64,000 nt of DNA from Bradyrhizobium liaoningense. GTDB taxonomy: Bacteria; Pseudomonadota; Alphaproteobacteria; Rhizobiales; Xanthobacteraceae. The notes under the pieces are model-generated. The model was not told the origin of the DNA, searched no databases, and worked only from the letters and a program-made list of their open reading frames with translations. A program made the translations under genes and the position numbers. The DNA lies in the NCBI RefSeq assembly GCF_018130825.1, contig NZ_JAFCJS010000013.1, forward strand, positions 62,001 through 126,000, written 5' to 3'. Shown in pieces: positions 8,562 to 16,478 of the stretch (positions are counted from its first letter, which is position 1; each line of letters opens with the position of its first letter).

Positions 8562-8661
8562 CCGTAGGGTGGGCAAAGGCGCGAAGCGCCGTGCCCACCA
8601 AATCTGTATCGCCGGGAGAGATGGTGGGCACGGCGCAAGAGCGCCTTTGCCCACCCTACGA
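8562..8661. repeat. palindromic repeat, CGTAGGGTGGGCAAAG family copy 2
   Basis: The arms CGTAGGGTGGGCAAAGGCGC (8563-8582) and its exact reverse complement (8641-8660) are 20 bp long. The inside carries GCGCCGTGCCCACC and GGTGGGCACGGCGC as a nested hairpin. It lies between two genes of the same direction, just downstream of ccrM. Confidence 0.9.
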
Positions 8662-8674
8662 GAGCGGAGGAAAA

Positions 8675-9805
8675 TTACTCCGCCGCCATGCCGGCGCGGA
8701 TCTCGGCACGCAGCTCGTCGATCAGCTTGAGACCTTTCTTGGTCTCGACATGCCAGAAGGTCCAGCCGTTGCAGGCCTGCGCGCCTTGCGCGACGGCGCC
8801 GATGCGGTGGATCGAGCCGACCTTGTCGCCGAGCATGATGGCGCCGTCGGCACGGACCAGCGCGCCGAGCTTCTTCTTGGCGTCGAACAGCTTCGTGCCG
8901 GGCATGATCATGCCGCGCTCGATCAGCTCGGAGAACGCGACGCGCGGGGCTTCGCGCGCGGTCATGAACGGGGCGAGGCTTTCTTCCGGCAGCGGCTCGA
9001 CCGCGGCGATGCGCGCTTCGGCCGCCTTGGCATAGGTCTTGTCGCGCTCGAAGCCGATATAGGAGCGGCCGAGGCGCTTGGCGACGGCGCCGGTGGTGCC
9101 GGTGCCGTTGAAGGGGTCGATCACGAGATCGCCGGGCTTGGAGGACGACAGCAGCACGCGCGCGAGCAGGCCTTCAGGCTTCTGCGTCGGATGCACTTTC
9201 TTGCCGTCGGCGCCCTTGAGGCGCTCCTCGCCGGTGCAGAGCGGGATCAGCCAGTCGGAGCGTGCCTGCACGTCCTCGTTGGCGGCCTTCAGCGCCTCGT
9301 AGTTGAACGTATAGCCCTTGGCTTTTTCGTCACGCGCGGCCCAGATCATGGTTTCATGCGCGTTGGTGAAGCGGCGGCCCCGGAAGTTCGGCATCGGGTT
9401 GGTCTTGCGCCAGACGATGTCGTTCAGGAGCCAGAAGCCGAGGTCCTGCATGATCGCGCCGACGCGGAAGATGTTGTGATAGGAGCCGATCACCCAGATC
9501 GTCGCCGACGGCTTCATCGCGCGGCGCGCGGCAAGCAGCCAGGCGCGGGTGAAGTCGTCATAGGCGGAGAATGAATCGAACTTGTCCCAGTCGTCGTTGA
9601 CGGCGTCGACATGGGATTCGTCGGGGCGCTTGAGATCGCCCTTGAGCTGAAGATTGTAGGGCGGATCTGCGAACACCAGATCGACGCTGCCCGCCTGAAG
9701 CTTCGACATCTCGGCGACGCAATCGCCGAGAATGATGCTGTGCGACGGAGACTCAAAATTTGTGCGGGGCGCCCTTGCAGACGCCCCGCGACGCGACACT
9801 ACCAT
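8675..9805 (-). CDS. ccrM: CcrM-type adenine-N6 DNA methyltransferase (GANTC)
   Basis: The 376-residue enzyme has the beta-class motif order: DPPY (residues 47-50) first, then the S-adenosylmethionine motif DPFNGTGTT (230-238). A C-terminal domain of about 90 residues follows, typical of CcrM orthologs (usually about 360). By family it methylates adenine in GANTC after replication and so couples gene expression to the cell cycle; it is generally essential in alphaproteobacteria. ATG 9805 is the first start and leaves a short extension before the conserved SIILGD. GANTC sites lie at 9750-9754, 9806-9810 and 9820-9824, around the start, suggesting control by its own mark. Transcription is divergent from ypfJ. 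Confidence 0.93.
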   Translation of the reverse strand: MVVSRRGASARAPRTNFESPSHSIILGDCVAEMSKLQAGSVDLVFADPPYNLQLKGDLKRPDESHVDAVNDDWDKFDSFSAYDDFTRAWLLAARRAMKPSATIWVIGSYHNIFRVGAIMQDLGFWLLNDIVWRKTNPMPNFRGRRFTNAHETMIWAARDEKAKGYTFNYEALKAANEDVQARSDWLIPLCTGEERLKGADGKKVHPTQKPEGLLARVLLSSSKPGDLVIDPFNGTGTTGAVAKRLGRSYIGFERDKTYAKAAEARIAAVEPLPEESLAPFMTAREAPRVAFSELIERGMIMPGTKLFDAKKKLGALVRADGAIMLGDKVGSIHRIGAVAQGAQACNGWTFWHVETKKGLKLIDELRAEIRAGMAAE

Positions 9806-10220
9806 GACTCAAGAACTCTGACTCAGGCGACGCTGTCGGCGACGCGGGACCAAACAACCGACTGACCGTTACATTGACGGGGCAAAGTAAAAATCGACTT
9901 AACCCGCTGCTTTTGTGAGCAGGCCGCGCATCGCGCGTCGTATGCCCCCTGCTGTTCGCATACACCGTATTTTGCAGTGTATTTCGTGTTTCTTCGCGTT
10001 GCGGGAGCGATGAGGATGCCAAAAAGACTGCAAATTTCTCTCGGAAAAAATTGCACTTCCCTCGGAAAAAATTGCTGGCGGGCACATGCTGTCGCACTAG
10101 GCAATTTTTGCCGACCGCGATATTGATAAAGGCAACGGAAATTTTACGTATGTGGCGCGTTGAGCTTTTGCGCTTCTGCGCCCAAATGACGCCAATCGAG
10201 GATTTAAGGGAAAGCCGGCC
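9806..10220. promoter_or_regulatory. divergent ccrM / ypfJ control region
   Basis: This 415-bp region is AT-rich compared with its neighbours and holds no convincing gene. It carries two GANTC sites close to the ccrM start, a pair of 15-bp direct repeats with an inverted partial copy (10040-10113) and A-tract stretches near 9885 and 10120. It should contain the promoters of both genes. Confidence 0.55.
10040..10113. repeat. 15-bp direct repeats plus inverted copy
   Basis: CTCGGAAAAAATTGC occurs at 10040-10054 and again at 10061-10075, with starts 21 bp apart, or two helical turns. A third, inverted copy with one mismatch in 13 bp lies at 10101-10113 (GCAATTTTTGCCG). Phased repeats like these suggest binding of a protein to one face of the helix in the ccrM/ypfJ promoter region. 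Confidence 0.55.
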
Positions 10221-11168
10221 ATGCGCTACGATGATTTCCGCCGCAGCGACGACGTCGAGGATCGTCGCGACGAGGGTGGCGGTGGATTCGGCGGCGGCGG
10301 AGGCGGCGGGTTCGGCCTGCCGATGGGCGGCGGCGGGCTCGGCATCGGCACCATCATCGTGCTCGGCCTGATCGGCTATGCCTTCGGCATCGACCCGCGC
10401 ATCCTGATCGGCGGTGCCGAGATCCTCACCGGCGGCAACCAGGCGCCGAGCTACCAGACCGATCGCCAGTCCTCCTCGACCTCGGCCAAGCGCGGCGCGC
10501 CGACCGACGAGGTGGGCAGCATGATCGCCGGCATCCTCGGCGAGATCGACGATCGCTGGAGCGAGATCTTCCAGGCCAGCGGCCAGAACTATACCGGTCC
10601 GAAGGTCGTGCTGTTCCGCAACGCCACCAATGGCGGCCGCTGCGGCATGGCGCAGTCGGCGATGGGCCCGTTCTACTGTCCGCCGGACCGCACCATCTTC
10701 CTCGACACCAGCTTCTTCCGCGAGGTCGAGACGCGTTTCCGCGGCTGCTCCGGCAAGTCGGCGTGCAATTTCACCACCGCCTACATCATCGCGCACGAGG
10801 CCGGCCACCACATCCAGAACCTGCTCGGCATCATTCCGCGCGTGACGCGGCTGCAGCAGCAGGCCGGCAGCAAGGCCGAAGCGAATGCGCTCCAGGTCAA
10901 GGTCGAGCTGCAGGCGGATTGTCTCTCCGGCGTCTGGGTCAACCGCGAGGCGAAGAAGCGTCCGAACTTCCTGGAAGCAGGCGACATCGACGCCGCGCTG
11001 ACCACGGCCAGCGCGATCGGCGACGATACGTTGCAGCGCCAGGCCACGGGCCGCGTCGTGCCCGACTCCTTCACCCACGGCTCGGCCGCGCAGCGCAAGC
11101 AATGGTTCATGACCGGCTACCAGCAGGGCACGGTCCAGGCCTGCAACACGTTCGGCGGCGGGCAGTAG
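10221..11168 (+). CDS. ypfJ: YpfJ-type neutral zinc metallopeptidase
   Basis: The 315-residue protein has a charged N-terminus, a glycine-rich linker (about 19-42), one membrane helix (about 41-56) and then the catalytic domain of the YpfJ family (PF04228). The zinc motif HEAGHH is at 192-197, giving H192 and H196 as metal ligands and E193 as catalytic base. VELQADCLSG (228-237) carries the probable third ligand. The domain should face the periplasm. Substrates are unknown. ATG 10221 is close to the family start. The gene is divergent from ccrM and followed by a perfect 16-bp palindrome. Confidence 0.9.
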   Translation: MRYDDFRRSDDVEDRRDEGGGGFGGGGGGGFGLPMGGGGLGIGTIIVLGLIGYAFGIDPRILIGGAEILTGGNQAPSYQTDRQSSSTSAKRGAPTDEVGSMIAGILGEIDDRWSEIFQASGQNYTGPKVVLFRNATNGGRCGMAQSAMGPFYCPPDRTIFLDTSFFREVETRFRGCSGKSACNFTTAYIIAHEAGHHIQNLLGIIPRVTRLQQQAGSKAEANALQVKVELQADCLSGVWVNREAKKRPNFLEAGDIDAALTTASAIGDDTLQRQATGRVVPDSFTHGSAAQRKQWFMTGYQQGTVQACNTFGGGQ

Positions 11169-11208
11169 TCGTTGTCGCCTACGTGCCCCGGACGCAGCTC
11201 GAATTATG

Positions 11209-11224
11209 ATGCGCAATTGCGCAT
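11209..11224. other. 16-bp perfect palindrome after ypfJ
   Basis: ATGCGCAATTGCGCAT is self-complementary and lies 40 bp after the ypfJ stop. It has no T-run, so it may be a protein site or a weak terminator. A fragment resembling the 39.7-kb repeat (TGCCCCGGACGCAGC) precedes it. Confidence 0.4.
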
Positions 11225-11245
11225 CTGGGAATCCGGGAGTAGTGG

Positions 11246-11345
11246 CGTCATCCTGAGGTGCTCGCCTCCTCGGCGAGCCTCGAAGGATGGCGGAGCCTCC
11301 GGCCCATCCTTCGAGGCGCGCTTCCGCGCGCACCTCAGGATGACG
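11246..11345. repeat. palindromic repeat, CATCCTGAGGTGC family
   Basis: The ends CGTCATCCTGAGGTGC and GCACCTCAGGATGACG are perfect 16-bp inverted arms. The inside has nested GCCTCGAAGGATGG and CCATCCTTCGAGGC. It is a single copy in the window, between ypfJ and moaB. Confidence 0.85.
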
Positions 11346-11373
11346 GCGGTGGTTGGGAAGCAGGAGTGAAGTC

Positions 11374-11937
11374 GTGGCCTCGATCGACGAGTCAAAACAG
11401 TTCATCCCGCTCAACATCGCGGTGCTCACCGTCTCCGACACGCGCGCGCTCGCGGACGACAAGTCCGGCCAGACGCTGGCCGACCGCCTCACCGGCGCGG
11501 GCCATCATCTCGCCGCGCGCGAGATCGTCACCGACGATGTCGAGGCGATCCGCGCGGTGATCCGCCGCTGGATTGCAGATAGCGGCGTCGACGTCGTCAT
11601 CACCACCGGCGGCACCGGTTTTACCGGACGCGACGTCACGCCTGAGGCGATCGAGCCGCTGTTCGAGAAGCGCATGGACGGCTTCTCGATCGCCTTCCAC
11701 CTGCTGAGCCACGCCAAGATCGGCACGTCCACGATCCAGAGCCGCGCCACCGCAGGCGTTGCGGGGGCGACCTACATCTTCTGCCTGCCCGGTTCGCCCG
11801 GCGCCTGCCGCGACGGCTGGGACGGCATCCTCGCCGCCCAGCTCGACTATCGCACGCGCCCCTGCAATTTCGTCGAGATCATGCCGCGGCTGGACGAGCA
11901 TCTACGCAGGCCGAAGGCGCAGGGCGCGACGGTGTAG
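11374..11937 (+). CDS. moaB: molybdenum cofactor biosynthesis protein MoaB
   Basis: The 187-residue product is a single MoaB/Mog domain. It carries the motif TTGGTGFTGRDVTPEA that binds molybdopterin and the late PGSPGACRDGW. By family it adenylates molybdopterin or otherwise takes part in Moco assembly in the cytosol. GTG 11374 was chosen because AGGAG lies at 11362-11366, 7 nt upstream; a TTG at 11353 is in frame but inside the repeat flank. No other moa gene is near. It is convergent with the MarR-GNAT gene. Confidence 0.9.
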   Translation: MASIDESKQFIPLNIAVLTVSDTRALADDKSGQTLADRLTGAGHHLAAREIVTDDVEAIRAVIRRWIADSGVDVVITTGGTGFTGRDVTPEAIEPLFEKRMDGFSIAFHLLSHAKIGTSTIQSRATAGVAGATYIFCLPGSPGACRDGWDGILAAQLDYRTRPCNFVEIMPRLDEHLRRPKAQGATV

Positions 11938-11984
11938 CTACGCGCGCTGGTGCGCGAGCATCATTCGTAAGCCAAGCACAAGGT

Positions 11985-12079
11985 ATCGTAGGGTGGGCAA
12001 AGCGAAGTGTGCCCACGATTTCTGTCGCAAGTCGGCATAGGTGGTCACGGCGCAAGTGCGCCTTTGCCCACCCTACGAT
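11985..12079. repeat. palindromic repeat, CGTAGGGTGGGCAAAG family copy 3
   Basis: ATCGTAGGGTGGGCAAAG and its reverse complement form 18-bp arms, with TGTGCCCACGA inside. It lies between the convergent moaB and MarR-GNAT genes, directly before a second repeat type. Confidence 0.9.
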
Positions 12080-12084
12080 TCTTC

Positions 12085-12262
12085 CCTTCTCCCCTTGCGG
12101 GGAGAAGGTGGCGCGAAGCGCCGGATGAGGCGTTCTCTCCGCGTGCACTGATGCTCGCGGAGACATACCCCTCACCCAAGCGAGCTTGTGTTTACCAGCG
12201 GCGCTGCCCTCTCCCGCATCCGCCTTCGCCAAGGCTTCGGCGGACAGGAGGGAAGAGGGCAC
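12085..12262. repeat. composite palindromic repeat (CTTCTCCCC family)
   Basis: It begins with CTTCTCCCC, TTGC and GGGGAGAAG as a tight hairpin, then CTCTCCGCG and CGCGGAGA, and ends with CCTCTCCCGCATCCGCC and a reversed match. It is the same mosaic as at 700-925 and fills most of the 370-bp gap between moaB and the MarR-GNAT gene. Confidence 0.7.
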
Positions 12263-12307
12263 ATCAACGTGCATCTCGCCGCGATGCGCTTCGCGCTCGC
12301 AGCAAGA

Positions 12308-13237
12308 TCAGAGATCCCGCTCCCACGTCTCGCCGACGAGATCAGCACCGAAGCTGTGGTGCTTCTCTTCCTTCACGAGCTTGAAGCCGGCACTCTTGTA
12401 GATGCCGCGCGCGGCGACCAGGATGCTTTGCGTCCACAGCGTCATCTTGCTGTAGCCCCTCTCGCGGGCGCCCTGGAGGCACTGCTCGACCAGCGCGCGG
12501 CCGACACCGAGCCCGCGTGCTTTCTTCTCCACCTGCAATAGACGGAGCTTGGCAATTTCGTCCGTTGCCTTGACCAGGAAGATCGAGCCGATCGGCTCGC
12601 CACCGACTTCCGCGATCCAGCAGTGCTCGCGCGCGGCGTCGTAGTTCCTGATGAACTGCGCACAGATCTCGGCGACAAGCGCCTCGTAGCTGATGTCCCA
12701 GTTGTAGTCCGCGGCATAGGCGGCGGCCTGCCGGGAGACGACCCAGCCCATGTCGCCGACGCGATGGCTGCGCAGCATGAACGCCGCGGGCTGGCTTCGG
12801 CGCTGCTCCAGCACGGCCTCGATGGTCGCCATGGCCTGCGTGAGCTGCGTCGCATCGCCGGCCGAAAGCTGAGCCAGCATTGCGGCAACCTCGTTCTGCG
12901 AGCTCAGGTTCAGCTTGGCGAAGGTCTGCCGGCCCTTGGCAGTCAGGCTGAGCTGATATTGCCTGCGATCCGCGGGCAGGGGCTTTCGCGTGATCAGCCC
13001 CTTTTCGTCGAAGCTTTGCACGATGCGGCTGAGATAGCCGGGGTCGAGGCCAAGCTCGATTCCGATCTCCTTTGCCGCAAGGTCGTCGCGATGCGCGAGC
13101 TCATAGAGCACCCGCGCCTCGCTGAGCGAGAACGGAGTTCTTCCAAGGTGCTGGTCGAGCACGCCAAGCTTGCGGGTATAGAAGCGGTTGAAGGCGCGGA
13201 CCGCCGCGATGTGGTCGTCTGTACCGTTGAATGCCAT
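12308..13237 (-). CDS. MarR / GNAT fusion: transcriptional regulator with acetyltransferase domain
   Basis: The 309-residue protein joins two domains. Residues 1-145 form a MarR winged helix, with AAKEIGIELGLDPGYLSRIV as the reading head and DRR in the wing. Residues 150-309 form a GNAT fold with the acetyl-CoA loop VEKKARGLGVGRALVEQCL (236-254). This fusion is a known family in proteobacteria, but the acetyl acceptor is not established. ATG 13237 follows GAGGTGA. A 40-bp dyad just upstream is an obvious autoregulatory operator. The upstream glycosyltransferase on the same strand is 62 bp away and is not obviously linked. Confidence 0.88.
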   Translation of the reverse strand: MAFNGTDDHIAAVRAFNRFYTRKLGVLDQHLGRTPFSLSEARVLYELAHRDDLAAKEIGIELGLDPGYLSRIVQSFDEKGLITRKPLPADRRQYQLSLTAKGRQTFAKLNLSSQNEVAAMLAQLSAGDATQLTQAMATIEAVLEQRRSQPAAFMLRSHRVGDMGWVVSRQAAAYAADYNWDISYEALVAEICAQFIRNYDAAREHCWIAEVGGEPIGSIFLVKATDEIAKLRLLQVEKKARGLGVGRALVEQCLQGARERGYSKMTLWTQSILVAARGIYKSAGFKLVKEEKHHSFGADLVGETWERDL

Positions 13238-13249
13238 GGCTCACCTCGA

Positions 13250-13289
13250 TACTTGCCATTGTCAAATAATTATTTGACTTTGGCAAGTA
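13250..13289. promoter_or_regulatory. operator: 40-bp dyad upstream of MarR-GNAT gene
   Basis: TACTTGCCA (13250-13258) and TGGCAAGTA (13281-13289) are exact inverted arms around the perfect 18-bp palindrome GTCAAATAATTATTTGAC (13261-13278). All share one centre at 13269.5, with only a TT/TT mismatch on each side. The size and AT-rich core fit MarR dimers binding over the promoter of their own gene, which starts 13 bp away. Confidence 0.75.
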
Positions 13290-13299
13290 TTTGGCGACC

Positions 13300-13875
13300 T
13301 CAGCCGACCATGACGATCCGGCTGCGCAGCATGGTCCGGGACGAGCGGCCGAGCCGCCGCAGCAGCCGCGCCTCGGAACGGCGGGCCTGGGGCGGATAGC
13401 CGCCGATCCGGTCGTAGTGATCACGCGCGATCAAAAGGCCCTGATCGCCGAACGGCCCGGCCAGCTTGCGCGCCACGGCCCGGAGGACGTCGCGGAATCC
13501 GGTCTCGGCGTAAGGCGTGCGTGCATAGCGGAACACCGCCGCCCGGTCCCGGCCGCTGGTCGCGACGGTCTGGATGAATTGGGTGGTCTCCTCGATCCAG
13601 CCGGTTTCGAGCACCGCGCCTGCGGGGAGGAACATCAGCCAGGGCGAACGAGCCTGAAGCGCGCCGGCGGCGAGCGCCGCGCCCTGCGAGGAACCCTCGA
13701 AGCCGACGAAACGGCAGCCTGCGACGTCGGCAACGCGCTCGATGACGCCGTTGCGGGTGCCATCGACCAACAGGACTTCCCGGATGATGCCGGCGGCGGC
13801 ACCGGGCACCAACGCGGCCAGGGTTGCGACCGCCGTCTGCTCGACGCCTTCGGTCGGAATGATAACGCTCAGCAT
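13300..13875 (-). CDS. short family 2 glycosyltransferase-like protein
   Basis: The 191-residue product begins with LSVIIPTEG, the first strand of GT-A enzymes. It has the LLVDGTRNG segment (in place of a DDxS-type motif) and SPWLMFLPAGAVLETGW where the metal-binding DxD normally lies. A GYPP motif follows later. It is shorter than most GT2 enzymes and lacks a clear DxD, so activity is uncertain. ATG 13875 matches the fold start; the 13 extra codons upstream add nothing recognisable. Sugar donor and acceptor are unknown. Confidence 0.65.
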   Translation of the reverse strand: MLSVIIPTEGVEQTAVATLAALVPGAAAGIIREVLLVDGTRNGVIERVADVAGCRFVGFEGSSQGAALAAGALQARSPWLMFLPAGAVLETGWIEETTQFIQTVATSGRDRAAVFRYARTPYAETGFRDVLRAVARKLAGPFGDQGLLIARDHYDRIGGYPPQARRSEARLLRRLGRSSRTMLRSRIVMVG

Positions 13876-14207
13876 GATTGAGGCTTCAGTGTCTCCGCTT
13901 CGGGAGAAGCGCAACTCGTTATGATATTGTCATAAACACGCGGCATTGCCGAGTGCAACTTTTCGGCGGGGCTTCGCTGTTCGATGGTAAACTGCGAGAA
14001 CCATCGCATCTAAATATGTCTCCTGCGGGGTGGCAATGTTGCCGAATATTTCGGCGCGAATTCGCGGTGACCGTATTATCCCGGAGTTTTGCCGCGATCT
14101 TTGCGCAGCATGCAGGCCGCCGCAATCCTGCCTGCGGAGGATGCGGGCGGGCCGACACCGGAGAACGGGAAAAGCCTGCAGTCCACGGGTGTTGACGAGG
14201 GCCTTGC
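13876..14207. other. divergent intergenic region, glycosyltransferase / RMD1-like gene
   Basis: This 332-bp gap has no convincing gene. It contains TTATGA-N5-TCATAA at 13919-13935, a small AT-rich dyad likely to be in the glycosyltransferase promoter, and several short GCCTGCAG-type inverted stretches near 14120-14190 in front of the RMD1-like gene. Confidence 0.4.
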
Positions 14208-15047
14208 ATGAACGCCGATCAACTCGCCGTTAGCGTGCCGACAGCATCTCCCAGGCCGGACGCCGTGCCGAGCTTGCGGATCCGGGCGCTGATGCTCGGA
14301 GACCGCATCAATGCGTCCGGCCTCGAGATCGGCACGCTGGTGTCGTCGACGCCGGCCGCCTTCCGCGTTCACGCCGGCCTCGCGGTGATCTTCCGGTACG
14401 GCGTCGTGGTGCTGATCGGCCTGTTGCCTTCGGAGGAGAAGGTGCTGATCGACAGCCTGAAGACGCGCGTGATCGGCGAGTTCAGCCCCTACGAGGAGGA
14501 GATCGCGCAGGCGCAGCTGTGCAAGGACGAAAGCAGTGAAGCGATCCAGCCGGGCGGGCCGATCTGCCTCGCCAAATTCTCCGATGACCGGTTGCTTCTG
14601 GTCGCGGATGCGCTCGCCAAGAGCACGTCGCTGGCCCGCGACGAGCGGCGGGTCGCGGCGGTGTTCGACGTCATCGAGCCGTTCGCGCGCGAGCTCGCCG
14701 AGCACGGCCGCACGCCGCGCCGTCGCAAGGGCATCCTGCAACTGATCGGCAATGCGCTGCTGGTGCAGCAGCGCGTCGCCGGCCGTGTTGCGGTGGCCGA
14801 GAAGCCCGACGTGCTCTGGGAGAAGCCCGAGCTCGACCGGCTCTATGCCCGCCTCGAAGACGAGTACGAATTGAAGGAGCGCCTCGACACGCTCGAGCGC
14901 AAGCTCACCGCCGTGTCGGAAACCGCCAACGCCTTGACCGACATCATCGACACCCAGCGCTCGCTTCGGCTCGAGATCGCGGTCGTGGTGCTGATCCTGA
15001 TCGAGGTCGCGATCGGCTGCATCCAGATCCTGTCGGGGACTCACTGA
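14208..15047 (+). CDS. RMD1/SIF3 family protein (DUF155)
   Basis: The 279-residue protein matches the DUF155 pattern (COG1723). It has an N-terminal beta-rich region with VIFRYGVVVLIGLLPSEE, a central helical region, and a C-terminal coiled stretch rich in E/R/L (EYELKERLDTLERKL). A single membrane helix lies at the very end (about 255-273). Yeast Rmd1 and the human homologue RMND1 belong to this family, and RMND1 supports mitochondrial translation; the bacterial role is unknown. ATG 14208 follows GACGAGG. The C-terminal anchor suggests an inner-membrane protein facing the cytoplasm. Confidence 0.8.
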   Translation: MNADQLAVSVPTASPRPDAVPSLRIRALMLGDRINASGLEIGTLVSSTPAAFRVHAGLAVIFRYGVVVLIGLLPSEEKVLIDSLKTRVIGEFSPYEEEIAQAQLCKDESSEAIQPGGPICLAKFSDDRLLLVADALAKSTSLARDERRVAAVFDVIEPFARELAEHGRTPRRRKGILQLIGNALLVQQRVAGRVAVAEKPDVLWEKPELDRLYARLEDEYELKERLDTLERKLTAVSETANALTDIIDTQRSLRLEIAVVVLILIEVAIGCIQILSGTH

Positions 15048-15059
15048 GAGCGAGCGACT

Positions 15060-15180
15060 GCGCATTGCAGTGCCCTCTCCCCTCATGTCCGCCGAAGCCT
15101 TGACGAAGGCGGATGCGGGAGAGGGCAGCAGCGCTGGTGGACGTGGGCTCACCGGGGTGAGCGGTCTGTCTCCGCGAGTC
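15060..15180. repeat. composite palindromic repeat (CCTCTCCC family, reversed)
   Basis: CCCTCTCCC near 15070 and GGGAGAGGG near 15117-15125 are hairpin arms around GTCCGCCGAAGCC and a matching GGCGGATGC. The right part has GGGCTCACC and GGGGTGAGC. It is the inverted form of the 12085-12262 element, placed after the RMD1-like gene. Confidence 0.6.
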
Positions 15181-15184
15181 CGGA

Positions 15185-15266
15185 ATCGTAGGGTGGGCAA
15201 AGGCGCAAAGCGCCGTGCCCACCATTTCTGCTTGGTGGGCACGCTTCGCTTTGCCCACCCTACGAT
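15185..15266. repeat. palindromic repeat, CGTAGGGTGGGCAAAG family copy 4
   Basis: ATCGTAGGGTGGGCAAAG and its reverse complement form the arms. The right end overlaps the last codons of ackA and supplies the TAG stop. It lies between convergent genes. Confidence 0.9.
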
Positions 15267-16474
15267 ACTGTCTTGTCGGCTTGAGCTCCCATCGCTCGCA
15301 GCACGCTTGCACAATGCCGCGCGATCGTTAGCTCTTCGTTCGTTGGGATCACGAGCACTTCGAGAGCACTGTCGCCATCGTTGATCCGCTCGCGCGCTGC
15401 GGCATTCGCAGCCGCATCGATGCACACGCCGAGCCAGGCGAGACGCTCGCCGATCGCGCCGCGGATCTCGCCGGCATGCTCGCCGATGCCGCCGGTGAAG
15501 ACGAGGCAGTCGAGCCCGCCGAGCGTGGTCGCCATCATCGCGATCGCCTGCGCCGCGCGGAAGGTGAAGAGATCGACCGCCTCTCGCGCCGCTGGCTCGC
15601 GGCTCGCGAGCAGCGTGCGCATGTCCGCGGAGAGGCCGGAGACGCCGAGCAGGCCGGACTGGTGATAGAGCAGGTGCTGGACCTCCTCGACCGACATCCT
15701 CTCGTGCTGTTGCAGATAGAGCAGCACGCCGGGATCGATCGTGCCACAACGCGTGCCCATCACGAGGCCATCGAGCGGCGTCAGCCCCATCGTGGTGTCC
15801 ACGCTGCTTCCGTCGCGCAGAGCACACAGGCTTGCCCCGTTACCGAGATGTGCGATGACGGTGCGTTTGGCCGCAAGCTCCGGCGCGATCTCGGCAAGGC
15901 GGCGCGCGACATATTCGAAGGACAGGCCGTGGAAGCCGTAGCGCCTGACGCCGCGCGTCTCGAAGCGCCCGGGAATGGCGAAACGGCTCGCCGGCGGCGC
16001 GAGGCCGTGGTGGAAGGCGGTGTCGAAGCAGGCGATCTGGGTCAGCGCGGGCCGGATCGCCGAGATGGTGCGGACCGGCGCGAGGCAGCGCGGCTGGTGC
16101 AGCGGTGCCAGCGGCGTCAGCGCCTCCAGCTTCGCTGTGACCTCGTCCGTCAACGCGACGGGACCCGAATGATCCGGACCGCCATGAACGATGCGGTGAC
16201 CGACCGCGCGCAAGCAGCCCTGACCGAACCGATCCTCGATGAAGGCGAGCACGTCGGTGAAGAGATGACCGCCGTCGGCATCCGCGGCGTCTCTCCGCGT
16301 CTCGAACAGGTCCTCGCCCGCAGTGCTCTTCACGACGAGCCGCGGCTTGTCCTCGTGCTCGTCGAGCTGGCCCTTGCACAGCAGGATGGGGTCGGAAGCC
16401 GCAATTTCGAACAGGCCGAACTTGATGCTCGACGATCCCGAATTGAGGACCAGAACCGCTTCCGGTGCCGGCAT
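15260..16474 (-). CDS. ackA: acetate kinase
   Basis: The 404-residue enzyme carries the ASKHA acetate kinase motifs: LNSGSSSIKF at the N-terminus, GHRIVHGG, HLGNGAS and FTGGIGEHA. It makes ATP and acetate from acetyl phosphate in the cytosol. ATG 16474 lies 4 nt after the xfp stop, so the two are surely one operon and probably translationally coupled. With phosphoketolase it forms a short route from xylulose-5-P or fructose-6-P to ATP and acetate, with no pta visible. The terminal TCG TAG comes from the palindromic repeat. A propionate kinase activity cannot be excluded. Confidence 0.93.
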   Translation of the reverse strand: MPAPEAVLVLNSGSSSIKFGLFEIAASDPILLCKGQLDEHEDKPRLVVKSTAGEDLFETRRDAADADGGHLFTDVLAFIEDRFGQGCLRAVGHRIVHGGPDHSGPVALTDEVTAKLEALTPLAPLHQPRCLAPVRTISAIRPALTQIACFDTAFHHGLAPPASRFAIPGRFETRGVRRYGFHGLSFEYVARRLAEIAPELAAKRTVIAHLGNGASLCALRDGSSVDTTMGLTPLDGLVMGTRCGTIDPGVLLYLQQHERMSVEEVQHLLYHQSGLLGVSGLSADMRTLLASREPAAREAVDLFTFRAAQAIAMMATTLGGLDCLVFTGGIGEHAGEIRGAIGERLAWLGVCIDAAANAAARERINDGDSALEVLVIPTNEELTIARHCASVLRAMGAQADKTVS

Positions 16475-16478
16475 GAGG

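Noticed and set aside
10262..10340. Glycine-codon run in ypfJ as a repeat expansion
   Set aside because: A Gly-rich linker before the membrane helix is normal in the YpfJ family.
9753..11492. 579-residue minus-strand frame across ypfJ and the ccrM upstream region
   Set aside because: It covers the antisense of ypfJ and a promoter region with repeats, and has no recognisable domain.
11879..12274. Open frames inside the palindromic repeats, for example those containing VGKAKRAH
   Set aside because: The same peptide appears wherever the repeat occurs. It is translation of non-coding repeat DNA.
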